Source: Peptoclostridium sp965368085 (GTDB lineage Bacteria > Bacillota > Clostridia > Peptostreptococcales > Peptostreptococcaceae). From it: 23,380 nt of DNA. Below, piece by piece: positions 7,461 to 16,359 of this stretch; the first letter of the stretch is position 1, and each line of letters starts with the position of its first letter. A model generated the notes under the pieces. That model was not told the origin of the DNA. It was given only the letters and a program-made list of their open reading frames with translations, and did no database searches. Location: the NCBI GenBank assembly GCA_965368085.1, contig CBDULP010000033.1, positions 1 to 23,380 of the forward strand, read 5' to 3'. Both the position numbers and the translations under genes were made by a program.

Positions 7461-8633
7461 CTATATTCTCGCAACTCCAGAGTCCACTGCTGCTTTTTTC
7501 ACTGCCTGTGCAACATTCTCTGCAACCCCTCTGTCAAAAGCTTTTGGAAGTATGTACTCCCTTGAGATATCATCGTCAGATATTGTGTTTGCTATTGCAT
7601 TTGCAGCCGCTATTTTCATCTCCTCGTTTATATCACTGGCCCTTACGTCAAGAGCACCTCTGAATATCCCCGGAAATGCAAGCACATTGTTTACCTGGTT
7701 TGGAAAATCAGATCTTCCCGTTCCTATTATGAACGCCCCTCCCTTTACAGCCTCTTCAGGCATTATTTCAGGGACAGGATTTGCCATCGCAAATACTATG
7801 GCCTTTTCATTCATTGAAGAGATCATATCCGCGCTGACTATGTTTGGAGCTGAAACCCCTATGAAAATGTCCTTTCCTTTTATTGCATCCACAAGCTTTC
7901 CAGTCTCGCCTTTTTTATTCGTTATTTTGGCCATTTCAAGCTGAGCCCAATTGAGCCCCTCGCTGTTTTCATGCACAATGCCGTTTATGTCGCAAAAAAC
8001 TATGTTTTTCATACCCATTTCAAGCAGCAGTTTTCCTATTGCTATTCCGGCAGACCCTGTTCCGTTTATAACCGCCTCAACTTCCGACATCTTCTTGCCT
8101 GCAAGCTTTAAAGAGTTTATAAGCCCTGCAGCAACTACTATAGCAGTTCCGTGCTGATCATCATGGAATACTGGTATGTCAAGTATTTCCTTTAGTCTTT
8201 TTTCTATTTCAAAACACCTTGGAGCTGCTATGTCTTCAAGGTTTATCCCTCCAAACACCGGCTCCATAAGCTGTACTGTTCTTACTATCTCATCGACGTC
8301 CTTTGTGTCAAGACATATCGGAAAAGCATCAACTCCGGCAAATTCCTTGAAAAGTATTGCTTTTCCCTCCATTACAGGAATAGAAGCCTTCGCACCTATG
8401 TCTCCCAGACCCAGCACTGCAGTTCCGTCGCTAACAACTGCCACAAGGTTTCCCTTTGAGGTATAATCATACACCTTGCTCTCATCAGACGCTATCTCCC
8501 TGCACGGCTGTGCAACCCCTGGAGTGTACGCTACTGAAAGATCCACAGAATTTTCAACTTTCACCTTGCTGCAAACGCTTATTTTTCCCTGATGCTTCTT
8601 ATGTAGTTCTATAGCCATTTTATTGTAATCCAT
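7461..8633 (-). CDS. NAD(P)-dependent malic enzyme, short bacterial form
   Basis: A 390-residue enzyme that converts malate to pyruvate and CO2 with reduction of NAD or NADP. Marks include SVAYTPGVAQPCREIA with the catalytic tyrosine (about Tyr36), VSDGTAVLGLGDIGAKASIPVMEGK split across about 68-91 with the catalytic lysine (about Lys91), the metal-binding HDDQHGT (about 157-163), and the dinucleotide loop GTGSAG (about 191-196). It lacks the phosphotransacetylase-like C-terminal domain of longer forms. GGAGG lies 7 bases before the ATG. The gene follows the fumarase beta subunit by 23 bases, so fumarate-to-malate and malate-to-pyruvate steps are in one operon. Cofactor preference cannot be read from the sequence with confidence. 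Confidence 0.95.
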   Translation of the reverse strand: MDYNKMAIELHKKHQGKISVCSKVKVENSVDLSVAYTPGVAQPCREIASDESKVYDYTSKGNLVAVVSDGTAVLGLGDIGAKASIPVMEGKAILFKEFAGVDAFPICLDTKDVDEIVRTVQLMEPVFGGINLEDIAAPRCFEIEKRLKEILDIPVFHDDQHGTAIVVAAGLINSLKLAGKKMSEVEAVINGTGSAGIAIGKLLLEMGMKNIVFCDINGIVHENSEGLNWAQLEMAKITNKKGETGKLVDAIKGKDIFIGVSAPNIVSADMISSMNEKAIVFAMANPVPEIMPEEAVKGGAFIIGTGRSDFPNQVNNVLAFPGIFRGALDVRASDINEEMKIAAANAIANTISDDDISREYILPKAFDRGVAENVAQAVKKAAVDSGVARI

Positions 8634-8656
8634 AAAAATTCCTCCAAAGTTATTTT

Positions 8657-9211
8657 TTATTTTCTGTATTTTTTTCTTTCAGTCTCATAAAGGTTGTTTC
8701 CCTCGCTGTCTATAACTACCACCGCCGGAAAATCCTCGACTTCAAGCTTTCTTATGGCCTCAGGCCCAAGGTCCCCATACGCCACAACCTGTGCATCTTT
8801 AATTCTTGAAGCTATAAGGGCTGCAGCACCTCCAACAGCGGCAAAGTATACTGCACCGTTTTTTTTCATGCCCTCTATTACCTGCTCGCTCCTGCTTCCC
8901 TTCCCTATCATTCCTGTAAGTCCAAGATCTAAAAGAGGCACTGTCATATCGTCCATCCTGTAGCTGGTAGTGGGACCTGCTGATCCTATCGCCTTTCCTG
9001 GCTTTGCAGGTGAGGGGCCTACGTAGTATATTATCTGGTTCTTGGGGTCGAAAGGCAGCTTCTCCCCCTTTTCAATAGCTTCCATAAGCCTTTTGTGAGC
9101 CGCATCCCTTCCGGTGTAAACATTTCCGCTTATAAGAACCATGTCGCCTGCCTTCAGTTTTCTGGCGTCTTCCCTAGTAAGCGGCGTTTTTATTTTTATA
9201 CTTTCTCCCAT
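8657..9211 (-). CDS. Class I fumarate hydratase, beta subunit
   Basis: A 184-residue protein matching the beta (C-terminal) part of iron-sulfur fumarases and L-tartrate dehydratases. Visible motifs are LISGNVYTGRDAAHKRL (about 26-42), YVGPSPAKPGKAIGSAGPTTS (split, about 63-83), TGMIGKGSRS (about 99-108) and the AAVGGAAAL stretch (about 124-132). It combines with an Fe-S alpha subunit to hydrate fumarate to malate. I set the ATG at 9211, preceded by AAAGGAGA; the 32-codon extension upstream has no ribosome site. The alpha subunit is not adjacent: it is at about 20.1-20.9 kb on the same strand. The next gene downstream is malic enzyme. A tartrate-type activity cannot be excluded. Confidence 0.93.
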   Translation of the reverse strand: MGESIKIKTPLTREDARKLKAGDMVLISGNVYTGRDAAHKRLMEAIEKGEKLPFDPKNQIIYYVGPSPAKPGKAIGSAGPTTSYRMDDMTVPLLDLGLTGMIGKGSRSEQVIEGMKKNGAVYFAAVGGAAALIASRIKDAQVVAYGDLGPEAIRKLEVEDFPAVVVIDSEGNNLYETERKKYRK

Positions 9212-9412
9212 GTTATTCTCCTTTAAAACAGTATTATATATATGAACAAAATAAGACTCCATATGCAATATAACAATATAATAACACAAACATCTTCCAC
9301 AAAACACAGCCTATAATACGTTTTTTATCTTTTTTTTGAATTGAATAACATGCAAGTCCGGATTGATGTAAAGCCTAACAAAAGGCATGTGCATTGTGAC
9401 TTTCTGGAGGCA

Positions 9413-9448
9413 TAAAAAAAAGACCCCTCTGATTCTTACAGAAAGGCC
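9413..9448 (-). terminator. Terminator after the acetate transporter gene
   Basis: GACCCCTCTG (9422-9431) pairs along its full length, with three G-T wobbles, with CAGAAAGGCC (9439-9448) around a 7-base loop. The minus strand exits into at least eight T residues (9413-9420). Confidence 0.82.
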
Positions 9449-9484
9449 TTCTCTATTTTATGATTTTTCTATAAATCCACCGTA

Positions 9485-10126
9485 TTAGGCAGCTTTTTTA
9501 CTTGATGCAGCAGTTTCCTTGAATATTCCAAATGGCTTTCCAACTGGCAGAAACACTTTTCCGAAGTGAGCGTTAAGAACTGCAGCTGCTGAACCATAAA
9601 ATGCCATAATTGAAATAAGAAGCTCTGATATAGCCGCGAATGAGTGAGACGCTTCGTGGGCTATTCCAAACGAGCTAAGTGAAAGACCTATGAATAGGCA
9701 GTCTATCAATACAAATATTATAAATAATACCTTGTGAGTTTCCATAGCTCCTATTGTCATATAAAGAGTAAATATAAGATATCCTACAAATGCAAATCCA
9801 AGCTGCTTTCCATCAACTCCTGATGCAAGAGCCTCTCCGAACACTCCCTGCTGTATCATCCATGACATTGCCACTGCCATCCAGAAGAAAGCATATCCTC
9901 CAAAAGCCGTTGTTCCAAATACATTGCCTTTCTTGGCATCGTTTATGCATGCGAAAAGCTGTGCAAATGCTCCAAGAAATATAGCCCAAGGCAGTATAAA
10001 CGAAACTCCGCTTGTAAGGCCCAGCTTTTGTGATGAAGCTACAAGAGTTACCATTGCAAGACCAAACAGTCCAAGTGCCGAAGGGTCTGCAGTGCTAATC
10101 TTCATTTCTTTCATTTGATTTTCCAT
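9485..10126 (-). CDS. Acetate uptake transporter, GPR1/FUN34/YaaH (SatP) family
   Basis: A 213-residue hydrophobic protein with about six membrane segments. The family signature near the N-terminus appears as DPSALGLFGLAM, a variant of NPxPLGLxG, and FGGYAFFWMAVAMSW matches the second conserved block. Members carry acetate or succinate across the membrane with protons. The start is not certain: GGGAGG precedes both a TTG (10129) and the ATG at 10126, and I prefer the ATG. The C-terminus ends in a short basic tail (ASSKKAA). It is a single-gene unit with a terminator and a candidate promoter near 10204-10231. Substrate is inferred from family; succinate remains possible. Confidence 0.9.
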   Translation of the reverse strand: MENQMKEMKISTADPSALGLFGLAMVTLVASSQKLGLTSGVSFILPWAIFLGAFAQLFACINDAKKGNVFGTTAFGGYAFFWMAVAMSWMIQQGVFGEALASGVDGKQLGFAFVGYLIFTLYMTIGAMETHKVLFIIFVLIDCLFIGLSLSSFGIAHEASHSFAAISELLISIMAFYGSAAAVLNAHFGKVFLPVGKPFGIFKETAASSKKAA

Positions 10127-10163
10127 CAATAATAAACCTCCCATAAAACTTTACAAAATAATA

Positions 10164-10196
10164 AGAGACTGACTTGTCAAAAAAATATCTGTCTCT
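10164..10196 (-). other. Leader hairpin upstream of the acetate transporter
   Basis: AGAGAC (10164-10169) can pair with GTCTCT (10191-10196), and inside it TGAC-TT-GTCA (10070+100 to +109, i.e. 10170-10179) is a second small palindrome. On the minus strand the outer stem is followed by TTATTATTTTG. It sits between the candidate promoter and the gene, so it could be a leader attenuator or only a stability hairpin. Confidence 0.3.
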
Positions 10197-10203
10197 CATC
10201 TAT

Positions 10204-10231
10204 ATTATACATAATCATTATGGTTTTTCAA
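10204..10231 (-). promoter_or_regulatory. Candidate promoter of the acetate transporter gene
   Basis: On the minus strand TTGAAA (10226-10231), 16 bases, then a perfect TATAAT (10204-10209). It is about 78 bases upstream of the start codon. The region is very AT-rich, so chance matches are possible. Confidence 0.5.
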
Positions 10232-10395
10232 ATACTTTTTTATAGTTTTTTTTAAAAAAATAGAGCATATTTTAGTTTTAAACATTTTTTTTGCGATAAT
10301 CCCGCTTTTTTAACAAAAATAAGCTTTTTTAAAGATATAAGAGGTGTTTTAATATGTATTATATTTTTTTTATACTCAAAATTATATTTTTAATT

Positions 10396-12330
10396 TCATT
10401 CTACATATAATTCACTCTTGCCTTTTCCAGATTTTTTAACGTTATACATGGCCTTATCTGCATTTTCAATGAGCTGTTCTATATTTCTGCCGTTTTTAGG
10501 AAATATGCTTATGCCTATGCTTATCCCCATTTTCGAAATTTCCTTTTCTGAAAAATGTTCATGTATCCTGTTTTGGATTCTATTCGAAAACCCTACGGGA
10601 TCTTCTTCACTGCGGATTTGAGACATGACCACTACAAACTCGTCTCCGCCTATCCTTGCGACAAAATCGTCATTTCTTACCGATTCACTTAATATGTCCG
10701 CTATTGTCTTTAGCACATAGTCGCCATACTTGTGTCCGTAAGTGTCGTTAATCTTCTTGAAATCATCCACATCCAAAAACATTACGGCAAACATTTTCTC
10801 TCTTGCAATTGCATCTTTTGAAAGGTTTTCTATGTATTCGGTAAGGTATTTCCTGTTTGGAAGATTGGTCAAATGGTCTAGTCTTGCCATTTCCATTATG
10901 TCCGACTCCCTTTCTTTTATAGCTGTTATATCCCAGAATATCATTCCAAAATGCTCTACCTGCAGGGCATATATTATTACAGAATACCAGTGTTCATGCA
11001 TTTTTATTTGTATCTCCTGAGTGTTTTCAGAGATTTTATCATTCCAGAATTTATTAAACCCCTTCGTGACTGCTCCAATTGGATATCCGTAATTTTTTTC
11101 AATTTGACCGAAGCTGTTGTCTTTCAGTTCAAGCCCTTCAATGCCTATCATCTCGTAAAAGCGGCTGTTGGCCTCTATTATTTCAAAATCCACTATGTTC
11201 ATTTTTTTATTGTCGCTGTATAACGCCCTCACATATGCAAAGCTCTCGCTCATATGCTCAAAGAGAAGCCTGTATCTGCGCTCTTCATGAAAGGCCCTTT
11301 CGTGACTTTCCTCAAGCCGGTCCAGCATAAGGTTTATTGATGTCCCGAGATTTGATATCTCATCTTTGCCTCCAATTTTGACCCTGTTCTTTCTACTTGT
11401 TCCCTTACCCATATTTTCCATAAAACCCTTCAGCTTCATTATCCTTGCTGTTACAGCCTTTTCAAACACCCTGTTTGACACATATGCAAACACAAAAGCC
11501 ATAGCCATCACCATGTATATGTACTTTTTAAGCAGATGCACTCCAAGCGAATATATCTCTGCAATGTTTGAAACTTCAAGTATTATGGTATCCTTATTGT
11601 CCAATGTTTCCACCGGCAGATAAGACTTTATTATTTCCTCTTCCTTTTTTATGAGAACTCCATTTATATTCTCGACACCTTCGATCTCATTGAACTCGTC
11701 ATATTGGTACAGCTGGATGTCCAAATATGTGGATTTCGAAAACCTGCTTATTTCCTGCTCGTTCAAATTTCTGCCCATTATCATAGCGCCGGCGGGAACT
11801 CCCCTTCCGCTGCTCCTTAGTACCGGACGTATACTGACTATTACAAAACCCTCAGGAACTTTTACTATCCCCCGCTTGTAAACCCCCGTTTGTATTACTT
11901 CTTCAACCAGTTCCTCAGATGCTATTGACTTTGATATTCCATTTCCCATGCTTTTTTCCCGTCCTGTATACATATCGTATTCCGCGCTGAATAGCGGCTG
12001 CCTCTCTTTATCTGTAAGCACAAGAAAGTCTATCCTGAAATTTTCTGTTATTGTGACGTTCTCTAAGTTTGAACTTATGTAGTTTTCATCCCCGTACATC
12101 AAAAATTCATATGTATCATCCCAGCTTGAGTAGTCAAGGTTTATTGAATCCAGCAGGTTTATCTCGCTATTTAGTTCACTTTTTAATCTCTCCAAATTTT
12201 TTTTCACATTCATAATTTCAATATCTTCAAATCCGGACAAGAATATGGTGTTTGAAAAAATAAAGATAATTATGGTAAGGCTAATCATCTCCATAAAAAA
12301 TATTACTGATATTTTGTCTGAAAGTTTCAT
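10396..12330 (-). CDS. Membrane diguanylate cyclase: CHASE4-HAMP-PAS-GGDEF
   Basis: A 644-residue protein. An N-terminal membrane segment (about 9-32) and a second one (about 268-290) enclose an extracellular sensor with the CHASE4 hallmark DYSSWDDTYEFL (about 66-77). A HAMP linker follows, with KDEISNLGTSINLMLDRLEE, then a PAS-like region (about 350-475). The GGDEF domain starts around DHLTNLPNR (485-493) and has the active-site motif GGDEF (561-565). RNDD (552-555), five residues before it, is an intact inhibitory I-site, so product inhibition by cyclic di-GMP is expected. No EAL domain is present. It should make cyclic di-GMP from two GTP at the membrane in response to an external signal. 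The ribosome site is modest (GGATGG, 7 bases). It is downstream of the che operon but separated by a terminator. Confidence 0.93.
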   Translation of the reverse strand: MKLSDKISVIFFMEMISLTIIIFIFSNTIFLSGFEDIEIMNVKKNLERLKSELNSEINLLDSINLDYSSWDDTYEFLMYGDENYISSNLENVTITENFRIDFLVLTDKERQPLFSAEYDMYTGREKSMGNGISKSIASEELVEEVIQTGVYKRGIVKVPEGFVIVSIRPVLRSSGRGVPAGAMIMGRNLNEQEISRFSKSTYLDIQLYQYDEFNEIEGVENINGVLIKKEEEIIKSYLPVETLDNKDTIILEVSNIAEIYSLGVHLLKKYIYMVMAMAFVFAYVSNRVFEKAVTARIMKLKGFMENMGKGTSRKNRVKIGGKDEISNLGTSINLMLDRLEESHERAFHEERRYRLLFEHMSESFAYVRALYSDNKKMNIVDFEIIEANSRFYEMIGIEGLELKDNSFGQIEKNYGYPIGAVTKGFNKFWNDKISENTQEIQIKMHEHWYSVIIYALQVEHFGMIFWDITAIKERESDIMEMARLDHLTNLPNRKYLTEYIENLSKDAIAREKMFAVMFLDVDDFKKINDTYGHKYGDYVLKTIADILSESVRNDDFVARIGGDEFVVVMSQIRSEEDPVGFSNRIQNRIHEHFSEKEISKMGISIGISIFPKNGRNIEQLIENADKAMYNVKKSGKGKSELYVE

Positions 12331-12617
12331 ATTTCAACCATCCCCAGCTCTATAATAAAGTATTGTAAATCCATGTACCCATTTTACATTCGTATGTACT
12401 CATATCCGATTCTGTTGCTCTTTTTTCTCGGCATTGTTCTCATCAACTTGTATTATTATCATAATACACCCGTCATCTATTCTAATGTATTTTTTTTGTT
12501 TTTTAAAGCGTCCCAGCACCATAAATAGGTATTTTTTCTCATATATGTGAGCCTATTCCCCTATATAAATCCATACCCCGCGCAGCCATGTATTATTTAT
12601 TTTTTACTGAAAAATAA
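12331..12617. other. Non-coding region between the che operon terminator and the GGDEF gene
   Basis: No gene is seen. It should carry the promoter of the GGDEF gene, but no good sigma-A pair is evident. A perfect 7-base-pair inverted repeat with a TATC centre, GTATTATTATCATAATAC (12450-12467), is a possible operator. A GCCGAGAA string on the minus strand resembles a sigma-D -10 box but lacks a good -35. Confidence 0.45.
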
Positions 12618-12668
12618 AAATCCAATGGGAGTCACGGCAGATCAAAGCCGCCTTTTCCCATCGGATTT
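12618..12668 (-). terminator. Terminator of the chemotaxis operon
   Basis: AAATCC-A-ATGGGA (12618-12630) pairs with TCCCAT-C-GGATTT (12656-12668), one mismatch, with an inner CGGC/GCCG stem (12635-12638 and 12647-12650). The minus strand exits as TTATTTTTC. It is about 20 bases past the cheB stop. Confidence 0.85.
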
Positions 12669-12686
12669 CCAATACTTATTATTCAG

Positions 12687-13709
12687 TCATCTCAAAAGCG
12701 AACATACCTCCTGAGGTATTTGTTCGAGTGAAAACTGCTTTTTCACCGCGCCTATGTTGAATGCAACCTTGGGCATTCCATATACGACACTGCTTTTTTC
12801 ATCCTGGCCAATTGTCGCCGCCCCCTTCCTCCTCATGGCCAAAAGCCCCTTCGCCCCATCATATCCCATTCCGGTAAGTATTACCCCCACTGCATTTGCC
12901 CTGCATTCCCTCGCAACTGATTCAAACAACACATCGACTGACGGCTTGTGCCCGTTTACCTTTTCCGAGTCAAAAATCTCAACCTTAAGCCGCCTTCCTA
13001 TGCGCACAAGCTTCATGTGTCTGTCTCCGGGGGCTATAAACACTTTTCCCGGTTCTAAAAATTCTCCTCCCTGGGCCTCTTTTACATGCAGGCTGAGCGA
13101 GCTGTCTAGCCGCTTTGCAAACATCTGCGAAAAAAGAGCCGGTATGTGCTGGACTATCACAATGGGAGGCATCTCTGCCGGAAACTCTTCTAGCACTCTG
13201 TTTATGGCCTGCGTCCCTCCGGTAGACGCACCTATTGCTATCACCTTGTCCATTTTCATGGCGGTTTTGATAAGCGATGAATGAATTCTTATATTTTTAC
13301 CTTCAATGACATGTGCCCTTGCCGCTATTTTTATCTTGTCTATTATGTCGTTTATAAAATATTCAACCTTTTCAACGCTGCGCATGTCCGGCTTTGCCAC
13401 AAAGTCGACCGCACCGGCATTCATGGCGTCAAGCACTGCCTCACTGACAGTGCTCACAACAATCACTGGAAGACTGTACTGCGGAAGCAATCTTCTTATG
13501 AAATCTATACCGTTCATTTTGGGCATTTGGACATCGCAGGTCATAACATCGGGCTTAAACTTCAGTATCTTGTCCCGCGCGTCAAATGGATCTACAGCCT
13601 TTGCCACTACCTGTATCTTCGGGTTTGATGAAATTCCTCGCGAGAGCACCTCCCTAAACAGCAAACTGTCGTCTACAACTAGAACCTTTATCTTTTTGTC
13701 TGAATTCAT
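12687..13709 (-). CDS. cheB: Chemotaxis methylesterase/deamidase CheB
   Basis: A 340-residue response regulator with an N-terminal receiver and a C-terminal methylesterase. The receiver has VVDDS (about 11-15), phospho-acceptor Asp59 in MTCDVQMPKMNG and AKPDM (Lys106). The catalytic triad is visible as Ser162 in IGASTGGTQA, His188 in VQHIP and Asp284 in TGMGYDGAKG. It removes receptor methyl groups and can deamidate glutamines, opposing CheR. I set the ATG at 13709, with AGAGGTG 7 bases upstream; the longer frame begins inside a palindromic spacer. It is the last gene of the operon, 94 bases after cheR, and is followed by a terminator. No CheR-binding or receptor-tail docking motif is evident. 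Confidence 0.96.
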   Translation of the reverse strand: MNSDKKIKVLVVDDSLLFREVLSRGISSNPKIQVVAKAVDPFDARDKILKFKPDVMTCDVQMPKMNGIDFIRRLLPQYSLPVIVVSTVSEAVLDAMNAGAVDFVAKPDMRSVEKVEYFINDIIDKIKIAARAHVIEGKNIRIHSSLIKTAMKMDKVIAIGASTGGTQAINRVLEEFPAEMPPIVIVQHIPALFSQMFAKRLDSSLSLHVKEAQGGEFLEPGKVFIAPGDRHMKLVRIGRRLKVEIFDSEKVNGHKPSVDVLFESVARECRANAVGVILTGMGYDGAKGLLAMRRKGAATIGQDEKSSVVYGMPKVAFNIGAVKKQFSLEQIPQEVCSLLR

Positions 13710-13741
13710 AGTATGCACCTCTGCCTTTTGATTTATAACTG

Positions 13742-13776
13742 ATGCTGCAGCATGAAAGGGCATTATGCTGCAGCAT
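13742..13776. repeat. Duplicated 12-base palindrome in the cheR-cheB spacer
   Basis: ATGCTGCAGCAT occurs at 13742-13753 and 13765-13776, separated by 11 bases. Each copy is itself a perfect palindrome and the two together can form a 12-base-pair hairpin. The exit has no T run, so it is not a standard terminator. It may affect mRNA processing or stability between cheR and cheB. Confidence 0.7.
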
Positions 13777-13803
13777 TACAAAACGTCCTATTCAAATTGT
13801 GCT

Positions 13804-14619
13804 CTATTCCTTTCTGTAAACTGCAGGTCTTACATATTTGAATCTGGTTTTTTCCCGCTCCAAAGATTCTGAATGTCCGACAAATAAATATCCCCCAGGC
13901 TCAATATACTCATGAAATTTTTCAACCAGTTCACATTTTGTCTGCTTATCAAAATATATCATCACATTTCTGCAGAATATGGTATGGAATTTGCGCCTGA
14001 ACGGAAACTTCTTCTCTATTAAATTGAATTTCCTGTATATCACCTCATTTTTAATTTCGTCACATACTGCAAAATTTTCATCCTTATACTTCTTAAAATA
14101 CTTTGCCTTCCAGCTCGCTGGAATCGGTTCTATCCTCTCCCTTGTATATACTCCCCTTTTAGCTGTCTTTAGAACTGACCGCGAAATATCTGTCGCAAGT
14201 AGCTTTGTGTCCCAAAACATTTTTTTCCCCGAAAAATATTCATCTATTATCATGGCTAGAGTATATGACTCTTCACCCGACGAACAGGCTGCACTCCATA
14301 TCCTAAGGTCCCTGTCTTTCACCGAACTCTCAAGGTATGGGAGCACAACCTTTTTAAAGTAGTGAAAGTGGTCCGGCTCCCTCATGAAATATGTGTGATT
14401 TGTAGTTATCTTGTCCACAAGAGTCATTAATCCACCGCCGCTCTTGTCTGCAAGCATGTAGTTATAATACTGCATGAAATTTGTAAATCCCATTTCATTT
14501 AGGACTCCGCTTAGCCTTCCTCTAAGCAGTGTCTGCTTTTCCTTTTTTAGGTATATACCATAATTTGACTTTATATATTCTGACAATAGTTCAAATTCTT
14601 TTTCTGTAATCCGTATCAT
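13804..14619 (-). CDS. cheR: Chemotaxis receptor methyltransferase CheR
   Basis: A 271-residue S-adenosylmethionine-dependent methyltransferase that methylates glutamates of chemoreceptors. The N-terminal helical domain covers about 1-75; TTNHTYFMREPDHF (about 72-85) joins it to the catalytic domain, with the SAM loop IWSAACSSGEESYTLAM (about 107-123), FCRNVMIYF (about 215-223) and GYLFVGHSESL (about 243-253). The ATG at 14619 has GGAAAG 7 bases upstream and sits one base after the receptor's TGA, so translation is probably coupled. The longer frame from a GTG at 14646 has no ribosome site. The neighbouring receptor lacks the C-terminal NWETF-like pentapeptide used to tether CheR in enterobacteria. 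Confidence 0.95.
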   Translation of the reverse strand: MIRITEKEFELLSEYIKSNYGIYLKKEKQTLLRGRLSGVLNEMGFTNFMQYYNYMLADKSGGGLMTLVDKITTNHTYFMREPDHFHYFKKVVLPYLESSVKDRDLRIWSAACSSGEESYTLAMIIDEYFSGKKMFWDTKLLATDISRSVLKTAKRGVYTRERIEPIPASWKAKYFKKYKDENFAVCDEIKNEVIYRKFNLIEKKFPFRRKFHTIFCRNVMIYFDKQTKCELVEKFHEYIEPGGYLFVGHSESLEREKTRFKYVRPAVYRKE

Positions 14620-14620
14620 A

Positions 14621-16345
14621 TCAGTACTTTCCAAATTCATTTTCACTTAATGAAATTTTATTTGAGTTTGTACTGGCAACCTCTTTGTAATATTCTTCGT
14701 TTTGGCCTTGTACAGTTTTCTTTTTATTCATCTTATCTAGCAGCTTGAATACGCCGGGATTTACATTATCGTCATTTGACGAAAAATTTCCACCTGTACT
14801 TTTTAGCTTAAATTTCGAAGCCTGCTCTCTGAGCATTACAGCCTGGCTTGAAAGCTCTTCGCTTGCCGCCGCAGTTTCCTCAGAAGTCGCCGCCGTTGTC
14901 TGTACAACTTCCGAAACCTCCATTACAGCCTGGTTTATCTGTTCGACTCCACTGGCCTGTTCATTGGATGCCACAGCTATGTCTCCAACCAGATTTGCCA
15001 CCTTGGCAACATCTTGCACTATCTTGTCCAGTTTTTGAGCGGTTTCATTTGCAATGCTGGTTCCCCCTTCGACTTTCTTTATTGAACCTTCTATCATCGT
15101 TGTTGTTTCTTTTGCCGCATTTGCAGACCTTGCAGCCAAATTTCTAACCTCTTCCGCAACCACTGCAAAACCCTTGCCGTGCTGCCCCGCTCTTGCAGCT
15201 TCTACTGCGGCGTTCAAAGCTAGTATGTTTGTCTGGAAGGCTATCTCGTCTATGACTTTTATTATCTTGGATATGTTATTTGAAGCCATATTTATCTCGT
15301 CCATGGATTTTAGCATCTCGTTCATCTGCTCGTTTCCTTCCATGGCGTTTGCCTTTGCAGTTTCAGCAATTTCATTGGCCTTGTCCGCATTGTGGGCATT
15401 TTGATTTATCTGTACCGAAATCTCCTCTATTGAAGCCGTAAGTTCCTCTATTGAGCTGGCCTGTTCCGTAGCTCCCTGTGAAAGCGATATGCTCGAATCC
15501 GACACTTGGCCGGAACCTGCGGCAACCTGTTCTGAAGTTATGCTTATGTTTGTCATTACCTCGTTTATATTGTCAGCCATCCTTGAAAATGCCTTTGCAA
15601 GCACTCCCACTTCGTCTTTTGATGTAACTTCTATATTGACTCCAAGGTCGCCATCTGCAATTTTTCTGGCGGAGCCCACAAGATTTCCTATAGGCTTGCT
15701 TATGCTCCTTGATATATAAACTCCCAGCGCTATCGCTATTAGCATACTTACAGCTATTATGGCGATCATAGTCATAGTCGCCTTGTTTGCGATTTCGGTG
15801 TTGAACTCTGCCTTCGCTTTTGCATCAGCCACTTTCATAACCATCAAATTTTCAATTGCATTTTTTTCCGCATCAGCACTGATCTTCATATCTCCATTCA
15901 AAAATTCATATGCCTCGACATCCCTGTTTTCTCTAGCCATTGCAACCAGTTTATTTACATCTGCACTCATTGCCGCCCTGCTTCCCATGAAGTCATCATA
16001 TGCCCTTCTCATTTCATCCGATGTTACTGTCTCTTCAAACTTATCAGACAAGACGTTTAGTTCTTCCACTAGTCCTTCTATTTCTTTATACTGGGTATTT
16101 ATTTTTTCGATGTCATTTTCAAGTATCACATTCCTAAGCCTGACCCTTATCCTTTGAAAATCTTTCGCCATATCAGCCGAGTAGGAAATAGGTACTGTCA
16201 TATTAGTGTATAAAAGGGTGTCATTGTTATCTATCACTTTTATGTTTCTGATTCCAACAAACCCTACAACCCCCGTTATAAGTGCAACCATGATAAACCC
16301 CGTCAAAAGCTTTACAGATATTTTAAGATCCTTATACCACTGCAT
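14621..16345 (-). CDS. Methyl-accepting chemotaxis protein with four-helix-bundle sensor
   Basis: A 574-residue transmembrane receptor. Membrane segments at about 11-33 and 188-212 enclose a helical ligand-binding domain of about 155 residues that looks like the 4HB_MCP type. A HAMP domain follows (about 212-265, with ISKPIG and DGDLGVNIEVTSKDEVG). The cytoplasmic coiled coil has probable methylation helices near GATEQASSIEEL (about 291-302) and TSEETAAASEEL (about 487-498), and the hairpin tip EIAFQTNILALNAAVEAA with GKGFAVVAEEVRNLA (about 367-404) that contacts CheA and CheW. A polar tail of about 60 residues (515-574) ends NEFGKY, with no CheR pentapeptide. GGAGGG is 6 bases before the ATG. 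The ligand cannot be read from sequence. Confidence 0.95.
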   Translation of the reverse strand: MQWYKDLKISVKLLTGFIMVALITGVVGFVGIRNIKVIDNNDTLLYTNMTVPISYSADMAKDFQRIRVRLRNVILENDIEKINTQYKEIEGLVEELNVLSDKFEETVTSDEMRRAYDDFMGSRAAMSADVNKLVAMARENRDVEAYEFLNGDMKISADAEKNAIENLMVMKVADAKAKAEFNTEIANKATMTMIAIIAVSMLIAIALGVYISRSISKPIGNLVGSARKIADGDLGVNIEVTSKDEVGVLAKAFSRMADNINEVMTNISITSEQVAAGSGQVSDSSISLSQGATEQASSIEELTASIEEISVQINQNAHNADKANEIAETAKANAMEGNEQMNEMLKSMDEINMASNNISKIIKVIDEIAFQTNILALNAAVEAARAGQHGKGFAVVAEEVRNLAARSANAAKETTTMIEGSIKKVEGGTSIANETAQKLDKIVQDVAKVANLVGDIAVASNEQASGVEQINQAVMEVSEVVQTTAATSEETAAASEELSSQAVMLREQASKFKLKSTGGNFSSNDDNVNPGVFKLLDKMNKKKTVQGQNEEYYKEVASTNSNKISLSENEFGKY

Positions 16346-16359
16346 GCCATACCCTCCTT

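Noticed and set aside
14640..14646. Longer CheR start overlapping the receptor gene
   Set aside because: The GTG and the following ATG have no ribosome site, while ATG 14619 has GGAAAG at the right distance.
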